Assembly (NCBI GenBank): GCA_913009535.1
Contig: CAJVXR010000001.1
Location: 1 to 64,000, forward strand
DNA from: an uncultured Flavobacteriales bacterium
Lineage (GTDB): Bacteria; Bacteroidota; Bacteroidia; Flavobacteriales; Flavobacteriaceae
Reading direction: 5' to 3'
Length of the DNA stretch: 64,000 bases
Part shown: piece by piece, positions 17,278 through 27,608 of the stretch
Layout of the letters: every line of letters begins with the position of its first letter
Numbering within the stretch: position 1 is the stretch's first letter
The notes under the pieces: model-generated
Database searches by the model: none
Seen by the model: only the letters and a program-made list of their open reading frames with translations
Told to the model about the DNA's origin: nothing
Position numbers and translations under genes: made by a program

Positions 17278-20187
17278 ATGAAAATAAGATATATTCTTAT
17301 CTTATCACTTTTATTTAGTCAAGTTAATGGACAAACATTATCTGACCCACTTATCGTTGTTGGTGATGAGTACCAAGAAAAATGGGTTGACAGTGTATAT
17401 TCTTCTATGAATTTAGTTCAAAAGGTAGGGCAGCTATTTGTTGTCCAAGCATTTTCTAATAAGGGTGTTAGTCATAGCAAAAAAATTTCAAATGAAATAA
17501 TAAATAATGCAATTGGAGGACTTATTTTTTCTAATGGTTCTCCAAAAAAACAAATTAATTTAACTAACTCTTATCAAGAATTATCTAATATTCCTCTCTT
17601 AATAGGCATGGATGCAGAGTGGGGGTTAAGTATGCGTTTAGATTCAACATTTTCTTTTCCTTGGAACATGACACTGGGTGCTATAAAAGATAATATGCTT
17701 ATTAAGCAAGTTGGTAGTAGAATTGCAGCTCATTGCAAAAGAATTGGGGTAAACTTCAATTTCGCACCTGTTGTTGACATAAATACAAATCCTAATAACC
17801 CTATTATAGGTAATAGGTCGTTTGGTGAGAGTATAGAAAATGTTTCATTGAAATCATTAAATTTCATGAAAGGTCAACAAGAAATGAATGTTTTGTCTAG
17901 CGCAAAACATTTTCCTGGACATGGAGATACAAGTACAGACTCTCATAAAACTTTACCGATAATTAAACATAAAAAAGAAAGGATTTTAAATGTTGAGTTA
18001 AAACCTTTTATAAATTTAATTAATAACGGTTTAGAGAGTGTTATGATTGCGCATTTAGAAGTTCCAAGCCTAGAAAAAACGATTGGCCTTCCATCAACAT
18101 TATCATATTCAATAGTCACAGAACTTTTAAAAAACGATTTAGGTTTTAAAGGCTTAATTATTACAGATGCATTAGAAATGAAAGGACTTTCTAGCTTTAA
18201 ATCAACAGGTAATTTAGATATGTTAGCATTTAAAGCAGGAAATGATATCTTATTAATGTCAGAAAATGTTTCTGAAGGAGTTAATTCTATTATTGATGAA
18301 TACAATAAAGGATCTATAAGTGAAATAAGACTTTCTCATTCTGTGAAAAAAATATTAAAAGCTAAATATAAAGTTGGGTTAAATAAGAGTTCAGTTATTT
18401 CAACAATTAATCTTGATAATGATTTAAATAATATTTCGGATAAAATATTAAATGAACAGTTAGTAGAACGTTCACTTACTGTAGTGAAAAATAAAGAAAA
18501 TATAATTCCAATTACAGACCTAAAAAAGAAGATTGGTTATATGAGTTTTGGAAATGATTCTGCAGTCTCTTTTTTCTCGCATTTAAATAAGTATTCAAAA
18601 GTTGATGAGATTGTAAACATAAATCTTAAAAACTCCGATAGCATTATATCTAAATACAACACTATTATAATTGGAGTTCATGCTAATAGTAAGACTCCAT
18701 GGAATAGTTATAAAATAAATAAAAAAGAAATTGATTTAATTAACCATATAGCTAAAAAAGTCGATGTAATTTTAAATGTATTTGGAAGTCCATATACTTT
18801 AAAACCTTTTAAAAGTATAAGATCTATTAAGGGTGTTATTGTTTCCTATCAAAATTCAATAATATTTCAACAAAAATCTGCACAACTTATATTTGGAGCA
18901 TTAAATTCTAAAGGAAGACTTCCTGTTAGTATCGGTAAATTGTTTGATGTTGGAGATGGAATTAAAATTAAACATATAAACAGACTGTCATATGGAACTC
19001 CTGAATCTGTCTCTATGAGTTCTATTAAATTAAGAAAGATTGACTCATTGGCAAACATAGCTATAGACTCAGCAATGACGCCTGGCTTACAGCTGTTGAT
19101 TGCTAAGGACGGCAGGGTTGTATACAATAAAAACTTTGGTTATTTGACTTATGATAAAAAATCAAAAGTAAAAAATAACACAATTTATGATTTAGCTTCA
19201 TTAACCAAAATACTGGTTACATTACCGATTGTAATGAAGCTTGTTGAAACTGGCACTATTAACCTAGATACAAAACTTAAAGAAATATTACCAAGTTATG
19301 TAGATTCAAATAAATCTAATATAACTATTAAAGAAATGTTGTCTCATTATTCAAATTTAAAATCTTGGATACCATTTTATAAATCAACTCTTGATAGTAT
19401 TACTAAAAAACCTAAAAATTTATATTATAATAGTGTTTACAGTAATAAACATAATATTAAAGTATCTGAAAACTTATACTTATTATCTTCATATAAAGAC
19501 AGTATAAACTCTTTAATTAAAAATAGTGAGCTAAATAAAGAGAAGTATAGATATAGTGATTTACCATACTATATACTTAAACTATATATTGAAGATTATT
19601 ATTCTAATGATTTGTCAAGTTTAATAAATTCACAATTATTTAATGAAATAGGAATGCCCAAGGCATCTTATTATCCTAAAGAGATCACTTCAACTAACAA
19701 TATAGCTCCAACAGAAATTGATAATTACTTTAGATTTGGAGAAATAAGAGGAACCGTTCATGATATGGGGGCAGCTATGCAAGGTGGTATAGGTGGACAT
19801 GCAGGATTATTCAGTAACGCAAATGATATTGCTAAGATTATGCAAATGTATTTACAGGGTGGTCAATATGGAAATAAGAAATATTTTAATAAATCAACTA
19901 TAGATTTATTTAATAAGTGTTACTATTGTGAAGATGACAATAGGCGAGGAGTTGGTTTCGATAAACCTCAAATAGAAGGGGATGGTCCAACATGTGGGTG
20001 CATTTCCATGCAGAGTTTTGGTCATTCAGGTTGGACAGGAACTTATACATGGGCTGATCCTGAAGAAAAAATAGTTTATGTTTTCTTGTCAAACAGATCT
20101 TATCCTGAATCTAAGGAAAACAAATTATTGAAATACAATATTAGAACGGACATTCAAAAACTGATTTATGAATCAATAATAAAATAA
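17278..20187 (+). CDS. secreted GH3 beta-N-acetylhexosaminidase fused to a serine beta-lactamase-fold domain
   Basis: 969 residues. A signal peptide (1-18, ending VNGQ) is followed by a glycoside hydrolase family 3 domain of NagZ type: KHFPGHGDT (210-218) with the His/Asp loop typical of beta-N-acetylglucosaminidases and nucleophile D297 in ITDALEM. A GH3 C-terminal domain occupies about 400-575. From about 590 a serine-hydrolase (beta-lactamase/PBP-like) domain follows, with S641-x-x-K644 (SLTK), Y759-S-D and HSGWTGT (916-922) in place of KTG. The likely role is periplasmic trimming of murein or chitin fragments. The serine domain may be an esterase or peptidase. It starts 19 bases after the 160-residue protein. 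Confidence 0.9.
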   Translation: MKIRYILILSLLFSQVNGQTLSDPLIVVGDEYQEKWVDSVYSSMNLVQKVGQLFVVQAFSNKGVSHSKKISNEIINNAIGGLIFSNGSPKKQINLTNSYQELSNIPLLIGMDAEWGLSMRLDSTFSFPWNMTLGAIKDNMLIKQVGSRIAAHCKRIGVNFNFAPVVDINTNPNNPIIGNRSFGESIENVSLKSLNFMKGQQEMNVLSSAKHFPGHGDTSTDSHKTLPIIKHKKERILNVELKPFINLINNGLESVMIAHLEVPSLEKTIGLPSTLSYSIVTELLKNDLGFKGLIITDALEMKGLSSFKSTGNLDMLAFKAGNDILLMSENVSEGVNSIIDEYNKGSISEIRLSHSVKKILKAKYKVGLNKSSVISTINLDNDLNNISDKILNEQLVERSLTVVKNKENIIPITDLKKKIGYMSFGNDSAVSFFSHLNKYSKVDEIVNINLKNSDSIISKYNTIIIGVHANSKTPWNSYKINKKEIDLINHIAKKVDVILNVFGSPYTLKPFKSIRSIKGVIVSYQNSIIFQQKSAQLIFGALNSKGRLPVSIGKLFDVGDGIKIKHINRLSYGTPESVSMSSIKLRKIDSLANIAIDSAMTPGLQLLIAKDGRVVYNKNFGYLTYDKKSKVKNNTIYDLASLTKILVTLPIVMKLVETGTINLDTKLKEILPSYVDSNKSNITIKEMLSHYSNLKSWIPFYKSTLDSITKKPKNLYYNSVYSNKHNIKVSENLYLLSSYKDSINSLIKNSELNKEKYRYSDLPYYILKLYIEDYYSNDLSSLINSQLFNEIGMPKASYYPKEITSTNNIAPTEIDNYFRFGEIRGTVHDMGAAMQGGIGGHAGLFSNANDIAKIMQMYLQGGQYGNKKYFNKSTIDLFNKCYYCEDDNRRGVGFDKPQIEGDGPTCGCISMQSFGHSGWTGTYTWADPEEKIVYVFLSNRSYPESKENKLLKYNIRTDIQKLIYESIIK

Positions 20188-20192
20188 AGATT

Positions 20193-21320
20193 ATGATTAT
20201 AGGAATTGTATGCTATCCAACATATGGAGGAAGTGGAGTAGTTGCTACTGAACTTGGTTTAGAGTTAAGTAAAAGAGGTCATGAAGTTCATTTTATAACT
20301 TATAATCAACCTGTTAAATTAAATTTATTTAATAATAACATTCATTATCATGAAGTGATTGTCCCTGATTATCCTTTATTCCACTATCAACCATACGAAT
20401 TAGCTCTTTCTAGCAAGATTGTTGATATGGTTCAGTTACATAAAATAGAAATTCTTCATGTCCATTACGCTATACCTCATGCTTATGCAGCTTACATGTC
20501 TAAACAAATGCTAAAAACTAGAGGCATAGATTTACCTATAGTCACAACCTTACACGGAACAGATATAACATTAGTAGGTAGTCACCCTTATTATAAGACC
20601 GCAGTTGAGTTTAGTATTAATAACTCTGATGCAGTGACATCAGTTTCCGAAGACTTGAAAAGTGATACCATGAGTCTGTTTAATATTGAGAAAAAAATAG
20701 AAGTAATACCAAACTTTGTTGATCTAGAAAAATACAATCATTTACATGAAAATTGTGAAAGAGGTATTTTAGCAAATGAAGATGAGAAAATAATTACTCA
20801 CATAAGTAATTTTAGAAAAGTTAAGAGAATAGACGATATTATAAATTCATTTAACCTAATAAACAATAAAATTAACTCAAAATTAATATTACTAGGTGAT
20901 GGCCCTGAGAGGATAAAGGCTGAAAAATTATGCGATGAATTAAATTTAAATGAGAAGGTATTGTTTTTAGGTGCTTCTAATGAAACTGCAAAAATATTAT
21001 GTCTAAGTGATATATTTATATTAGCGTCAACTACAGAAAGTTTTGGTTTAGTAGCACTTGAAGCCATGGCTTCGTCTGTTCCTGTTGTATCTACTAATTC
21101 AGGTGGCCTTCCTGAGGTTAACTTAAATGGATTCTCTGGTTATCTTTCAGACGTAGGTGATGTTAATCAGATGACTAAAAATGCAATCAGAATTTTAGAA
21201 GATTCTGATAACTTGATTAAATTTAAAAAGAATGCAAAAATCCAGGCTAATAAGTTTGATGTACACAATATTGTGCCTAGTTATGAAGATATATACAGAA
21301 GGACTTTGGCGATGAAATAA
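20193..21320 (+). CDS. bshA: N-acetyl-alpha-D-glucosaminyl L-malate synthase BshA
   Basis: A 375-residue GT-B glycosyltransferase (family GT4). It joins GlcNAc from UDP-GlcNAc to L-malate, the first step to the thiol bacillithiol. The N-terminus CYPTYGGSGVVATELG is the BshA signature; later VTTLHGTD, IPNFVD and the nucleotide-sugar motif ESFGLVALEAMA fit the family. The other bacillithiol genes (bshB, bshC) are not in the window. It sits 5 bases after the GH3 fusion; both use N-acetylglucosamine chemistry, though a functional tie is only inferred. Confidence 0.92.
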   Translation: MIIGIVCYPTYGGSGVVATELGLELSKRGHEVHFITYNQPVKLNLFNNNIHYHEVIVPDYPLFHYQPYELALSSKIVDMVQLHKIEILHVHYAIPHAYAAYMSKQMLKTRGIDLPIVTTLHGTDITLVGSHPYYKTAVEFSINNSDAVTSVSEDLKSDTMSLFNIEKKIEVIPNFVDLEKYNHLHENCERGILANEDEKIITHISNFRKVKRIDDIINSFNLINNKINSKLILLGDGPERIKAEKLCDELNLNEKVLFLGASNETAKILCLSDIFILASTTESFGLVALEAMASSVPVVSTNSGGLPEVNLNGFSGYLSDVGDVNQMTKNAIRILEDSDNLIKFKKNAKIQANKFDVHNIVPSYEDIYRRTLAMK

Positions 21321-21338
21321 CCATTAAATATTTTTATT

Positions 21339-22721
21339 ATGAAAAGAAAAGATTTTTTAAAAATTTCAGCTAGCGCCGCAATGTTTTTTGGTATTTCACC
21401 CAAAAATATAGCTTCTCCAGTTGATAATCTTGACTATTTAAATAATAATTATACTAATGATGGATCTTGTATTGATTTAACACATGAACCAATCAGTAAT
21501 GTTAAAATTGGTATAATTGGTTTAGGTAACAGAGGCAGTGTTTTGATTCAAATGTTTGACTATTTAATAAAAAATAATTTATCTACAGTTGTTGCTTTAT
21601 GTGATTTAGATGACAATAATATTGACAGAAATTTAAAGTATTTAAAAACAATTCAAGAGCACAGTCCAGACGTATACAAAGGGCGTGAAGATTCATGGAA
21701 GGAATTAGTTAAAAGGGATGATATAGATTTAGTAATTGTCGCTACTCCATGGGACACTCACACAGAAATGTGTATTTACTCTATGCAGAATGATAAGCAT
21801 GTTGCGTGTGAAGTACCAATAGCTAATAATTTAGAAGATTGTTGGAAGATAATTGAAGTTGCAGAATCGACTAAAAAGCATTGTATGATGATGGAGAACT
21901 GTTGTTTTAACAATGAAGAGCTGTGGCTGTTAAATATGATAGACAAGGGTGTTTTCGGTAGTATTAATCATGCTGAAGGTGCTTATATTCATGATCTAAG
22001 AAAACACATGTTAGACGATGAATATTATCATAATCAATGGAGAATAAAACATCATCAAAAAAGAAATGGAAATTTATACCCTACTCATGGACTAGGGCCA
22101 GTTTGTTCCTATATGGATATCGGTAGAGGAGATAACTTCAATCATTTAGTTTCTATGAGCTCAAGAGAAGAGTCGTTAAGTATAGCCGCAGAATCAATAA
22201 AGAGTGATTTTCAGAATTTTTCTTGTGGTGATATGAATACCACTTTGATTAAAACTAATTTGGGTAAAACAATTAAGCTTCAATTTGATGTTCATACTGG
22301 CAGACCTTACACAAGATTAAATAATGTAAACGGAACAAAAGCTTCCCATCAAGGGTATCCCTCAAAATTATTTATCAATAATCCTGAGTTACAGTGGGGT
22401 CACAGTTGGTTAAATCAAGATGAATACAATAAATACAGAAATTTATACAATCACCCTCTTTGGGATAAAATGAAAAATGAAATATCTAAAAATCAGATAG
22501 GTCACGGGGGTATGGATTTCGTTATGATATATAGAATTATAAGATGTTTAAATAAAGGACTACCACTTGATATAAATGTTTATGACAGCGTTATGTGGAG
22601 TTCAATAATACCTCTTTCAGAAATATCTGTACTTAATGAGAGTAAAACTATTAAAATCCCAGATTTTACAGCTGGAAAGTGGAAAACTTTGAGGAAATCT
22701 GAACTCTTGAGAGTTATTTGA
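21339..22721 (+). CDS. Gfo/Idh/MocA family protein, glycoside hydrolase family 109-like
   Basis: 460 residues. The N-terminus KRKDFLKISASAAMF is close to a Tat signal but has RK in place of the twin arginine. A Rossmann fold follows with GIIGLGNRG (58-66), then CEVP (157-160), the dinucleotide/substrate hinge of the family. THGLGPVCSYMDIGRGD and SMSSREES are the landmarks of GH109 enzymes, which remove terminal alpha-GalNAc by an NAD-dependent redox mechanism. It is the last gene of the plus-strand block and converges on dld with a 32-base gap lacking a hairpin. Activity on GalNAc is inferred from family resemblance. Confidence 0.82.
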   Translation: MKRKDFLKISASAAMFFGISPKNIASPVDNLDYLNNNYTNDGSCIDLTHEPISNVKIGIIGLGNRGSVLIQMFDYLIKNNLSTVVALCDLDDNNIDRNLKYLKTIQEHSPDVYKGREDSWKELVKRDDIDLVIVATPWDTHTEMCIYSMQNDKHVACEVPIANNLEDCWKIIEVAESTKKHCMMMENCCFNNEELWLLNMIDKGVFGSINHAEGAYIHDLRKHMLDDEYYHNQWRIKHHQKRNGNLYPTHGLGPVCSYMDIGRGDNFNHLVSMSSREESLSIAAESIKSDFQNFSCGDMNTTLIKTNLGKTIKLQFDVHTGRPYTRLNNVNGTKASHQGYPSKLFINNPELQWGHSWLNQDEYNKYRNLYNHPLWDKMKNEISKNQIGHGGMDFVMIYRIIRCLNKGLPLDINVYDSVMWSSIIPLSEISVLNESKTIKIPDFTAGKWKTLRKSELLRVI

Positions 22722-22753
22722 AAAATGATTTTAATTTAGGTACTTAACAAATA

Positions 22754-24445
22754 TTATTTCCAATTTTTATATTTACTTGTTTTTCCTATTCCTGGATTAA
22801 ATCCATTTGTTGGGTCTAGTTCTTTATAAAAATTTGAGAGCGAAGGTTTTGCAAAGTATTCATGACCAACATTATGTTCAGCTGGATACTCAGCTCCTCT
22901 AGCATCAAAACTTTTTAATAGTTTTTCTTTCAATAGTTTAGTGTCTACTCCTTTTTTAACTATATAATTTTGATGTAGAACATGGCAAAATAAGTGGCCA
23001 TAATATAGTTTTAACTCTATCAAATCATCAATTTCCGGAGGTAAATTCTCAAACCAATCTTTTTCATTTCTTGGAAAAGCGATATCCATAGACATCATTC
23101 CTCCAGTCTTACTAGAGTTAATAGCATGGTAACGATTCAATGCACTAGCCGCTACAAAACGATGCAAGATCGCTTTTTTAGCTTCTTTTTCAGTACACTC
23201 AAAAAAACTCCCTTCGTTTTCTGTAAAAAACTTATCGAAATATATTTTCGCTTCATCAATTCCTTCATCTGACATTTCTATTACCCAGTGGTGCTCATAC
23301 TTATCTCTAAACTGCTCCATTCTTTTAGGTAAATGGTTGGGCCAGAAGTTACTTAGAAACTGCATTAGCTTATCGGAAAACTTGTCAGGAAAAAATACAA
23401 ATTTATTAGAAATACGATCAACTTTTCGTTTGATTTCAAATAACTTTGGAATAAAGCTTGGTCCCATTTTATCAATAGCAATAAAAGTATCTTTGCTATA
23501 TTTTTTTGCAGCATCATAACAGTCTCTATGTACATATTCACCTGAAGTTGGGAGGTGTTTAAATTTAGATAATATTTCTCTGCGAATTTTACCTAACACA
23601 TATGAGCTATTAGTACCAACATAAAAAACCTGTTGACGCTTTGGAATCGGATAAGTATCTAATCTTACAGCGAAGACAGCAATTTTGCCCGCACAACCTG
23701 AAGCGCCATGTAAGCGTCGTCCATCAGCATTAAATCTTGCAGGTGTATTAGCATCAACGTCTCTTACACGTTCCTTATACTCATTGTCAGAGGCTAATTT
23801 ATCTGAAAAAAGTATATTATTCTTATTGTAATTATGCGTTTGTAAATTAGTTAAAATCTCATCAGGTGAATTTCCTAAATCAATACCTAAATCATTTACC
23901 AACACTAAATCACCGTTTATATTTATCTGTGCGTAAATTGAAAGTTCTGTGTATGCTGGTCCTCTTTTTACAAGTGCTCCACCTGAGTTATTACATACAC
24001 CTCCAACTATTGAAGCACCTATACAGGATGAACCTATAACTGAATGAGGTTCTCTACCATAAGGAGCTAACTTGTCTTCTAGGCCAAATAATGTACTTCC
24101 AGAAAATCCAATAATTTGTTTACCTTCATTTATAATTTGTATGCTATTTACACGCATTGTATTTATAATAACAATAGGTCGATCATAATCATTACCATCG
24201 GGTGTAGATCCTCCAGTTAAACCAGTATTAGCTGCTTGCATAATAACTATAATATCAGCACTTACACAAAGTTGAAGAATTTTCCATATTTCAAGTAAAG
24301 TTGCTGGCTTAGCTACCGCTAATGCCTCTCCTGATCCATACCTCCATCCAGTACAATAATGTTCCTTACTCCAATGTGCAGTAAGAATATATTTGCCACC
24401 AGTAACAGATTTTAAATCACTAATAAAATCACTTTCTAAACTCAT
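22754..24445 (-). CDS. dld: quinone-dependent D-lactate dehydrogenase
   Basis: A 563-residue flavoprotein of the FAD_binding_4 family. The FAD region contains AANTGLTGGSTPDG and SSCIGASIVGGVCNNSGG; the C-terminal half has the membrane-binding and cap features of E. coli-type Dld, such as HRFVAASALNRYHA and YPAEHNVGHEY. It oxidises D-lactate to pyruvate at the cytoplasmic face of the inner membrane and passes electrons to quinone. Length and motif order match the E. coli enzyme rather than the shorter glycolate oxidase GlcD group. It is a single-gene unit, divergent from aroC across 130 AT-rich bases. Confidence 0.93.
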   Translation of the reverse strand: MSLESDFISDLKSVTGGKYILTAHWSKEHYCTGWRYGSGEALAVAKPATLLEIWKILQLCVSADIIVIMQAANTGLTGGSTPDGNDYDRPIVIINTMRVNSIQIINEGKQIIGFSGSTLFGLEDKLAPYGREPHSVIGSSCIGASIVGGVCNNSGGALVKRGPAYTELSIYAQININGDLVLVNDLGIDLGNSPDEILTNLQTHNYNKNNILFSDKLASDNEYKERVRDVDANTPARFNADGRRLHGASGCAGKIAVFAVRLDTYPIPKRQQVFYVGTNSSYVLGKIRREILSKFKHLPTSGEYVHRDCYDAAKKYSKDTFIAIDKMGPSFIPKLFEIKRKVDRISNKFVFFPDKFSDKLMQFLSNFWPNHLPKRMEQFRDKYEHHWVIEMSDEGIDEAKIYFDKFFTENEGSFFECTEKEAKKAILHRFVAASALNRYHAINSSKTGGMMSMDIAFPRNEKDWFENLPPEIDDLIELKLYYGHLFCHVLHQNYIVKKGVDTKLLKEKLLKSFDARGAEYPAEHNVGHEYFAKPSLSNFYKELDPTNGFNPGIGKTSKYKNWK

Positions 24446-24549
24446 TTAAATATATATAAGCACTGGTTTAATGTCAAATTAAAGTCTTCTCTAAATTAAA
24501 TATAATTTAATATATTATTCCATTATTTTCTGTTTTAATTTTAATAATC

Positions 24550-24557
24550 TATTTTTG
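24550..24557 (+). promoter_or_regulatory. possible -7 promoter element for aroC
   Basis: TATTTTTG matches the Bacteroidota -7 consensus. The expected TTG is replaced by CTG at 24530-24532 (17-base spacing). It would give a leader of roughly 12-15 bases before the ATG at 24576. Confidence 0.4.
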
Positions 24558-24575
24558 CTTTTTAATCTGTAATTT

Positions 24576-25640
24576 ATGTCAGCTAACACATTTGGAAACA
24601 TATTTAAATTAACATCTTTTGGAGAGTCCCATGGACTTGCATTAGGAGGTGTGATTGATGGTTGCCCAGCTGGATTAAAAATTGATTTTGATAAAATAAA
24701 CTACGAGTTACAAAGAAGAAAACCAGGTCAATCAAAAATTGTTACACAAAGAAAAGAAGATGACGAAGTAGAGTTTTTATCTGGAATCTTCGAAGGAATA
24801 ACCACTGGTACTCCAATTGGATTTATTATTAAAAACTCCAATCAAAAATCAAAAGATTATGATCATATAAAAAATGTATTTAGACCTAGTCACGCTGACT
24901 TTACTTATGAAAAAAAGTATGGTTTAAGAGACTATAGAGGTGGAGGTAGAAGTTCTGCTAGAGAAACTGTTTGTAGAGTTGTAGCTGGCGCTATTGCAAA
25001 GCAATTAATCAATGATATTAAAATCATTGCTTATACTTCATCTGTAGGTGATATTAAACTCAACAAGGGTTATTCTGATTTAGATTTAAATAATGTAGAA
25101 AACAATTCTATTAGGTGTCCAGATGAACCTACAGCAATTCGTATGATTGAAAAGATTAAGGACATAAAAAAGAACGGAGATACTATAGGTGGAATAATAA
25201 CATGTGTGATCAAAAATATGCCTGTTGGTCTTGGAGAGCCAGTTTTTAACAAACTGCATTCAGAACTTGGAAGAGCTATGTTAACTATTAATGCTGTAAA
25301 AGGATTCGAGTTCGGTAGTGGTTTTAAAGGAACATTATTAAAGGGTAGTGAGCATAACGATTTATTTAATGAAGATAATACTACTGCTACAAATAACTCA
25401 GGTGGTATCCAAGGAGGTATAAGTAACGGTATGGATATCTATTTTAATGTTGCTTTTAAACCTGTAGCAACTATTATGCAAAAACAGACTACAATTAATA
25501 CAAATAATAAAGAGATAACTATGATGGGTAAAGGCAGGCATGATCCTTGTGTTTTGCCAAGAGCAATTCCTATTGTTGAGTCCATGGCTGCATTAGTTAT
25601 TGCAGATTATATGCTTTTTTCTAGGTTGAATAAATTATAA
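24576..25640 (+). CDS. aroC: chorismate synthase
   Basis: 354 residues. It converts 5-enolpyruvylshikimate 3-phosphate to chorismate, the last shared step of aromatic amino-acid synthesis, using reduced [21 protein letters not shown] near the N-terminus, RRKPGQS (48-54), [13 protein letters not shown] and the C-terminal [16 protein letters not shown] are the three classical family signatures. AroB, an earlier step in the pathway, is encoded at 49503. It probably leads a transcript with the symporter 11 bases downstream. Confidence 0.97.
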   Translation: MSANTFGNIFKLTSFGESHGLALGGVIDGCPAGLKIDFDKINYELQRRKPGQSKIVTQRKEDDEVEFLSGIFEGITTGTPIGFIIKNSNQKSKDYDHIKNVFRPSHADFTYEKKYGLRDYRGGGRSSARETVCRVVAGAIAKQLINDIKIIAYTSSVGDIKLNKGYSDLDLNNVENNSIRCPDEPTAIRMIEKIKDIKKNGDTIGGIITCVIKNMPVGLGEPVFNKLHSELGRAMLTINAVKGFEFGSGFKGTLLKGSEHNDLFNEDNTTATNNSGGIQGGISNGMDIYFNVAFKPVATIMQKQTTINTNNKEITMMGKGRHDPCVLPRAIPIVESMAALVIADYMLFSRLNKL

Positions 25641-25651
25641 ATATAAAAAAA

Positions 25652-26932
25652 ATGGCTTTACATTGGAAGATTTTAATTGGAATGGTTTCAGGCGTTTTAT
25701 TTGGTGTGTTAATGCTCAATATTAACGGAGGAGATTTATTTGTTAATAATTGGGTTAAACCTCTAGGTACTATTTTTGTAAAGCTTTTAAAATTAATTGC
25801 CATTCCTTTAATCTTAGCTTCTTTAATAAAAGGTATTTCTGATCTTAAGGATATATCAAAGTTTAAAACAATTGGATCCAAAACAATTATTACATATATA
25901 GTAACAACAGTTGTTGCAATATCGATTGGTTTAATCTTAGTTAATGTTATTAATCCTGGTTCAGGTATCTCTAGTGAGACTGTTGAAAGATTAACAGCTA
26001 CATATTCTGAAAGTAGTGGAGTTCAATCAAAACTAGCTGAAGCTAATAATCAAATTCAAAGTAGTCCTTTACAATTTTTAGTTGATACTGTTCCTGATAA
26101 TGCATTTAAAGCGATGTCTAATAATTCGCTAATGTTACAGGTAATATTTTTCACTATATTTTTAGGAATCAGTATGCTCTTGATTGGAGAAGAAAAATCA
26201 AAACCTCTTAAATCATTTTTTGATTCACTAAACTATGTTGTATTAAAGATGGTTGATTTAATTATGAAGACAGCTCCTTATGCTGTGTTTGCACTACTTG
26301 CTAGTGTAATAACTTCTTCTAATGATCCGGATCTTTTATTAGCACTGCTAAAGTATAGTGGAGTGGTATGTCTAGGTCTATTTATTATGATACTATTTTA
26401 TTGCACAGTAGTTTACTTTTTCACTAATTCTAATCCTTTAGTTTTCTTAAAAAAAATTAGCCCTGCGCAGCTTTTAGCTTTTTCAACAAGTAGTAGTGCT
26501 GCAACCTTACCATTAACAATGGATAGAGTTGAAAATCATATTGGTGTTGATAAGGAAGTTTCTAGTTTTGTTTTACCTGTAGGAGCTACAATTAATATGG
26601 ACGGAACAAGTTTGTATCAAGCTGTTGCAGCTGTATTTATTGCACAAGCTTTAGAGTTTGACCTTACTTTAGCTGATCAGCTAACAATTGTATTAACTGC
26701 CTTACTTGCGTCTATAGGTAGTGCTGCAGTCCCTGGGGCTGGTATGGTAATGCTTGTAATAGTTTTAGAATCAATTGGTTTTCCGTCAGATAAACTAGCC
26801 ATAGGTTTAGCTTTAATTTTTGCTGTAGATAGACCTTTAGATATGTGTAGGACAGTTGTTAATGTTACAGGAGATGCTGCTGTATCTATGATAGTAGGAC
26901 GCTCTGTTGGTAAGTTTAAAGGAATCAAATAA
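25652..26932 (+). CDS. dicarboxylate/amino acid:cation (Na+ or H+) symporter, SLC1/GltP family
   Basis: A 426-residue inner-membrane carrier with eight helices and two re-entrant hairpins. Hairpin 1 carries the serine-rich SSSAATLP motif and transmembrane segment 7 the sodium-site motif NMDGT; hairpin 2 is SIGSAAVPGAG. The following helix has the substrate-contacting region DRPLDMCRTVVNVTGD, in which the Arg favours acidic substrates such as glutamate, aspartate or C4-dicarboxylates. Which of these it carries, and whether Na+ or H+ drives it, cannot be settled here. Linked to aroC upstream and to ung downstream. Confidence 0.92.
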   Translation: MALHWKILIGMVSGVLFGVLMLNINGGDLFVNNWVKPLGTIFVKLLKLIAIPLILASLIKGISDLKDISKFKTIGSKTIITYIVTTVVAISIGLILVNVINPGSGISSETVERLTATYSESSGVQSKLAEANNQIQSSPLQFLVDTVPDNAFKAMSNNSLMLQVIFFTIFLGISMLLIGEEKSKPLKSFFDSLNYVVLKMVDLIMKTAPYAVFALLASVITSSNDPDLLLALLKYSGVVCLGLFIMILFYCTVVYFFTNSNPLVFLKKISPAQLLAFSTSSSAATLPLTMDRVENHIGVDKEVSSFVLPVGATINMDGTSLYQAVAAVFIAQALEFDLTLADQLTIVLTALLASIGSAAVPGAGMVMLVIVLESIGFPSDKLAIGLALIFAVDRPLDMCRTVVNVTGDAAVSMIVGRSVGKFKGIK

Positions 26933-26939
26933 CTTTATA

Positions 26940-27605
26940 TTGCTCTCTAATTTAAATCAAGACTGGAAAATTATTTTACAAAATGAATTAGATAAACCTT
27001 ATTTTATTAATTTATGTAATATAGTTAAAGACGAGTATTCGAAATATTCTTGTTACCCTGCCATTGAAAATATTTTTGATTCGTTAAATTTTTGTTCTTT
27101 TTCTAAACTAAAGGTTGTAATAATAGGGCAGGACCCTTACCACCAACCTAATCAAGCCAATGGTTTATCTTTTTCAGTTACTAAGGGTGTCAAAATACCT
27201 CCTTCATTAAAAAATATCTTTAAAGAATTAAACACAGATATAAACAAACCTATTTCTGAAAGTGGAGATTTAACCTATTTGTCTAATCAAGGAGTGTTGT
27301 TACTAAACTCCTGCTTATCGGTAAGGGATAGCTCAGCAGGTAGTCACTATAATATTGGCTGGGAAATATTCACAGATAGTATTATATCCTATATTTCTAA
27401 AAATAAAAAAGATGTGGTTTTTTTACTTTGGGGTAATAAATCAATTATAAAATCTAAACTAATAGATAGTAGTAGACATTTGCTTTTAACCTCCGGTCAT
27501 CCATCTCCACTTAGTGCAAATAGAGGATACTGGTTTGGAAATAAACATTTCAGTAAGACTAATAATTATTTAGTTAATAAAAAAAAGGAGAAAATAGATT
27601 GGTAG
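26940..27605 (+). CDS. ung: uracil-DNA glycosylase, family 1
   Basis: The base-excision enzyme that removes uracil from DNA. From TTG 26940 it has 221 residues. The water-activating motif GQDPYHQ places the catalytic Asp at about residue 65, and GHPSPLSANRG supplies the catalytic His. No ATG precedes the conserved core in frame. TTG 26940 is seven bases past the symporter stop and gives a normal-length N-terminus (LSNLNQDWKII); an alternative TTG at 26907 would overlap the symporter by 26 bases. It converges on the UPF0316 gene with a 3-base gap. Confidence 0.95.
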   Translation: MLSNLNQDWKIILQNELDKPYFINLCNIVKDEYSKYSCYPAIENIFDSLNFCSFSKLKVVIIGQDPYHQPNQANGLSFSVTKGVKIPPSLKNIFKELNTDINKPISESGDLTYLSNQGVLLLNSCLSVRDSSAGSHYNIGWEIFTDSIISYISKNKKDVVFLLWGNKSIIKSKLIDSSRHLLLTSGHPSPLSANRGYWFGNKHFSKTNNYLVNKKKEKIDW

Positions 27606-27608
27606 TTT

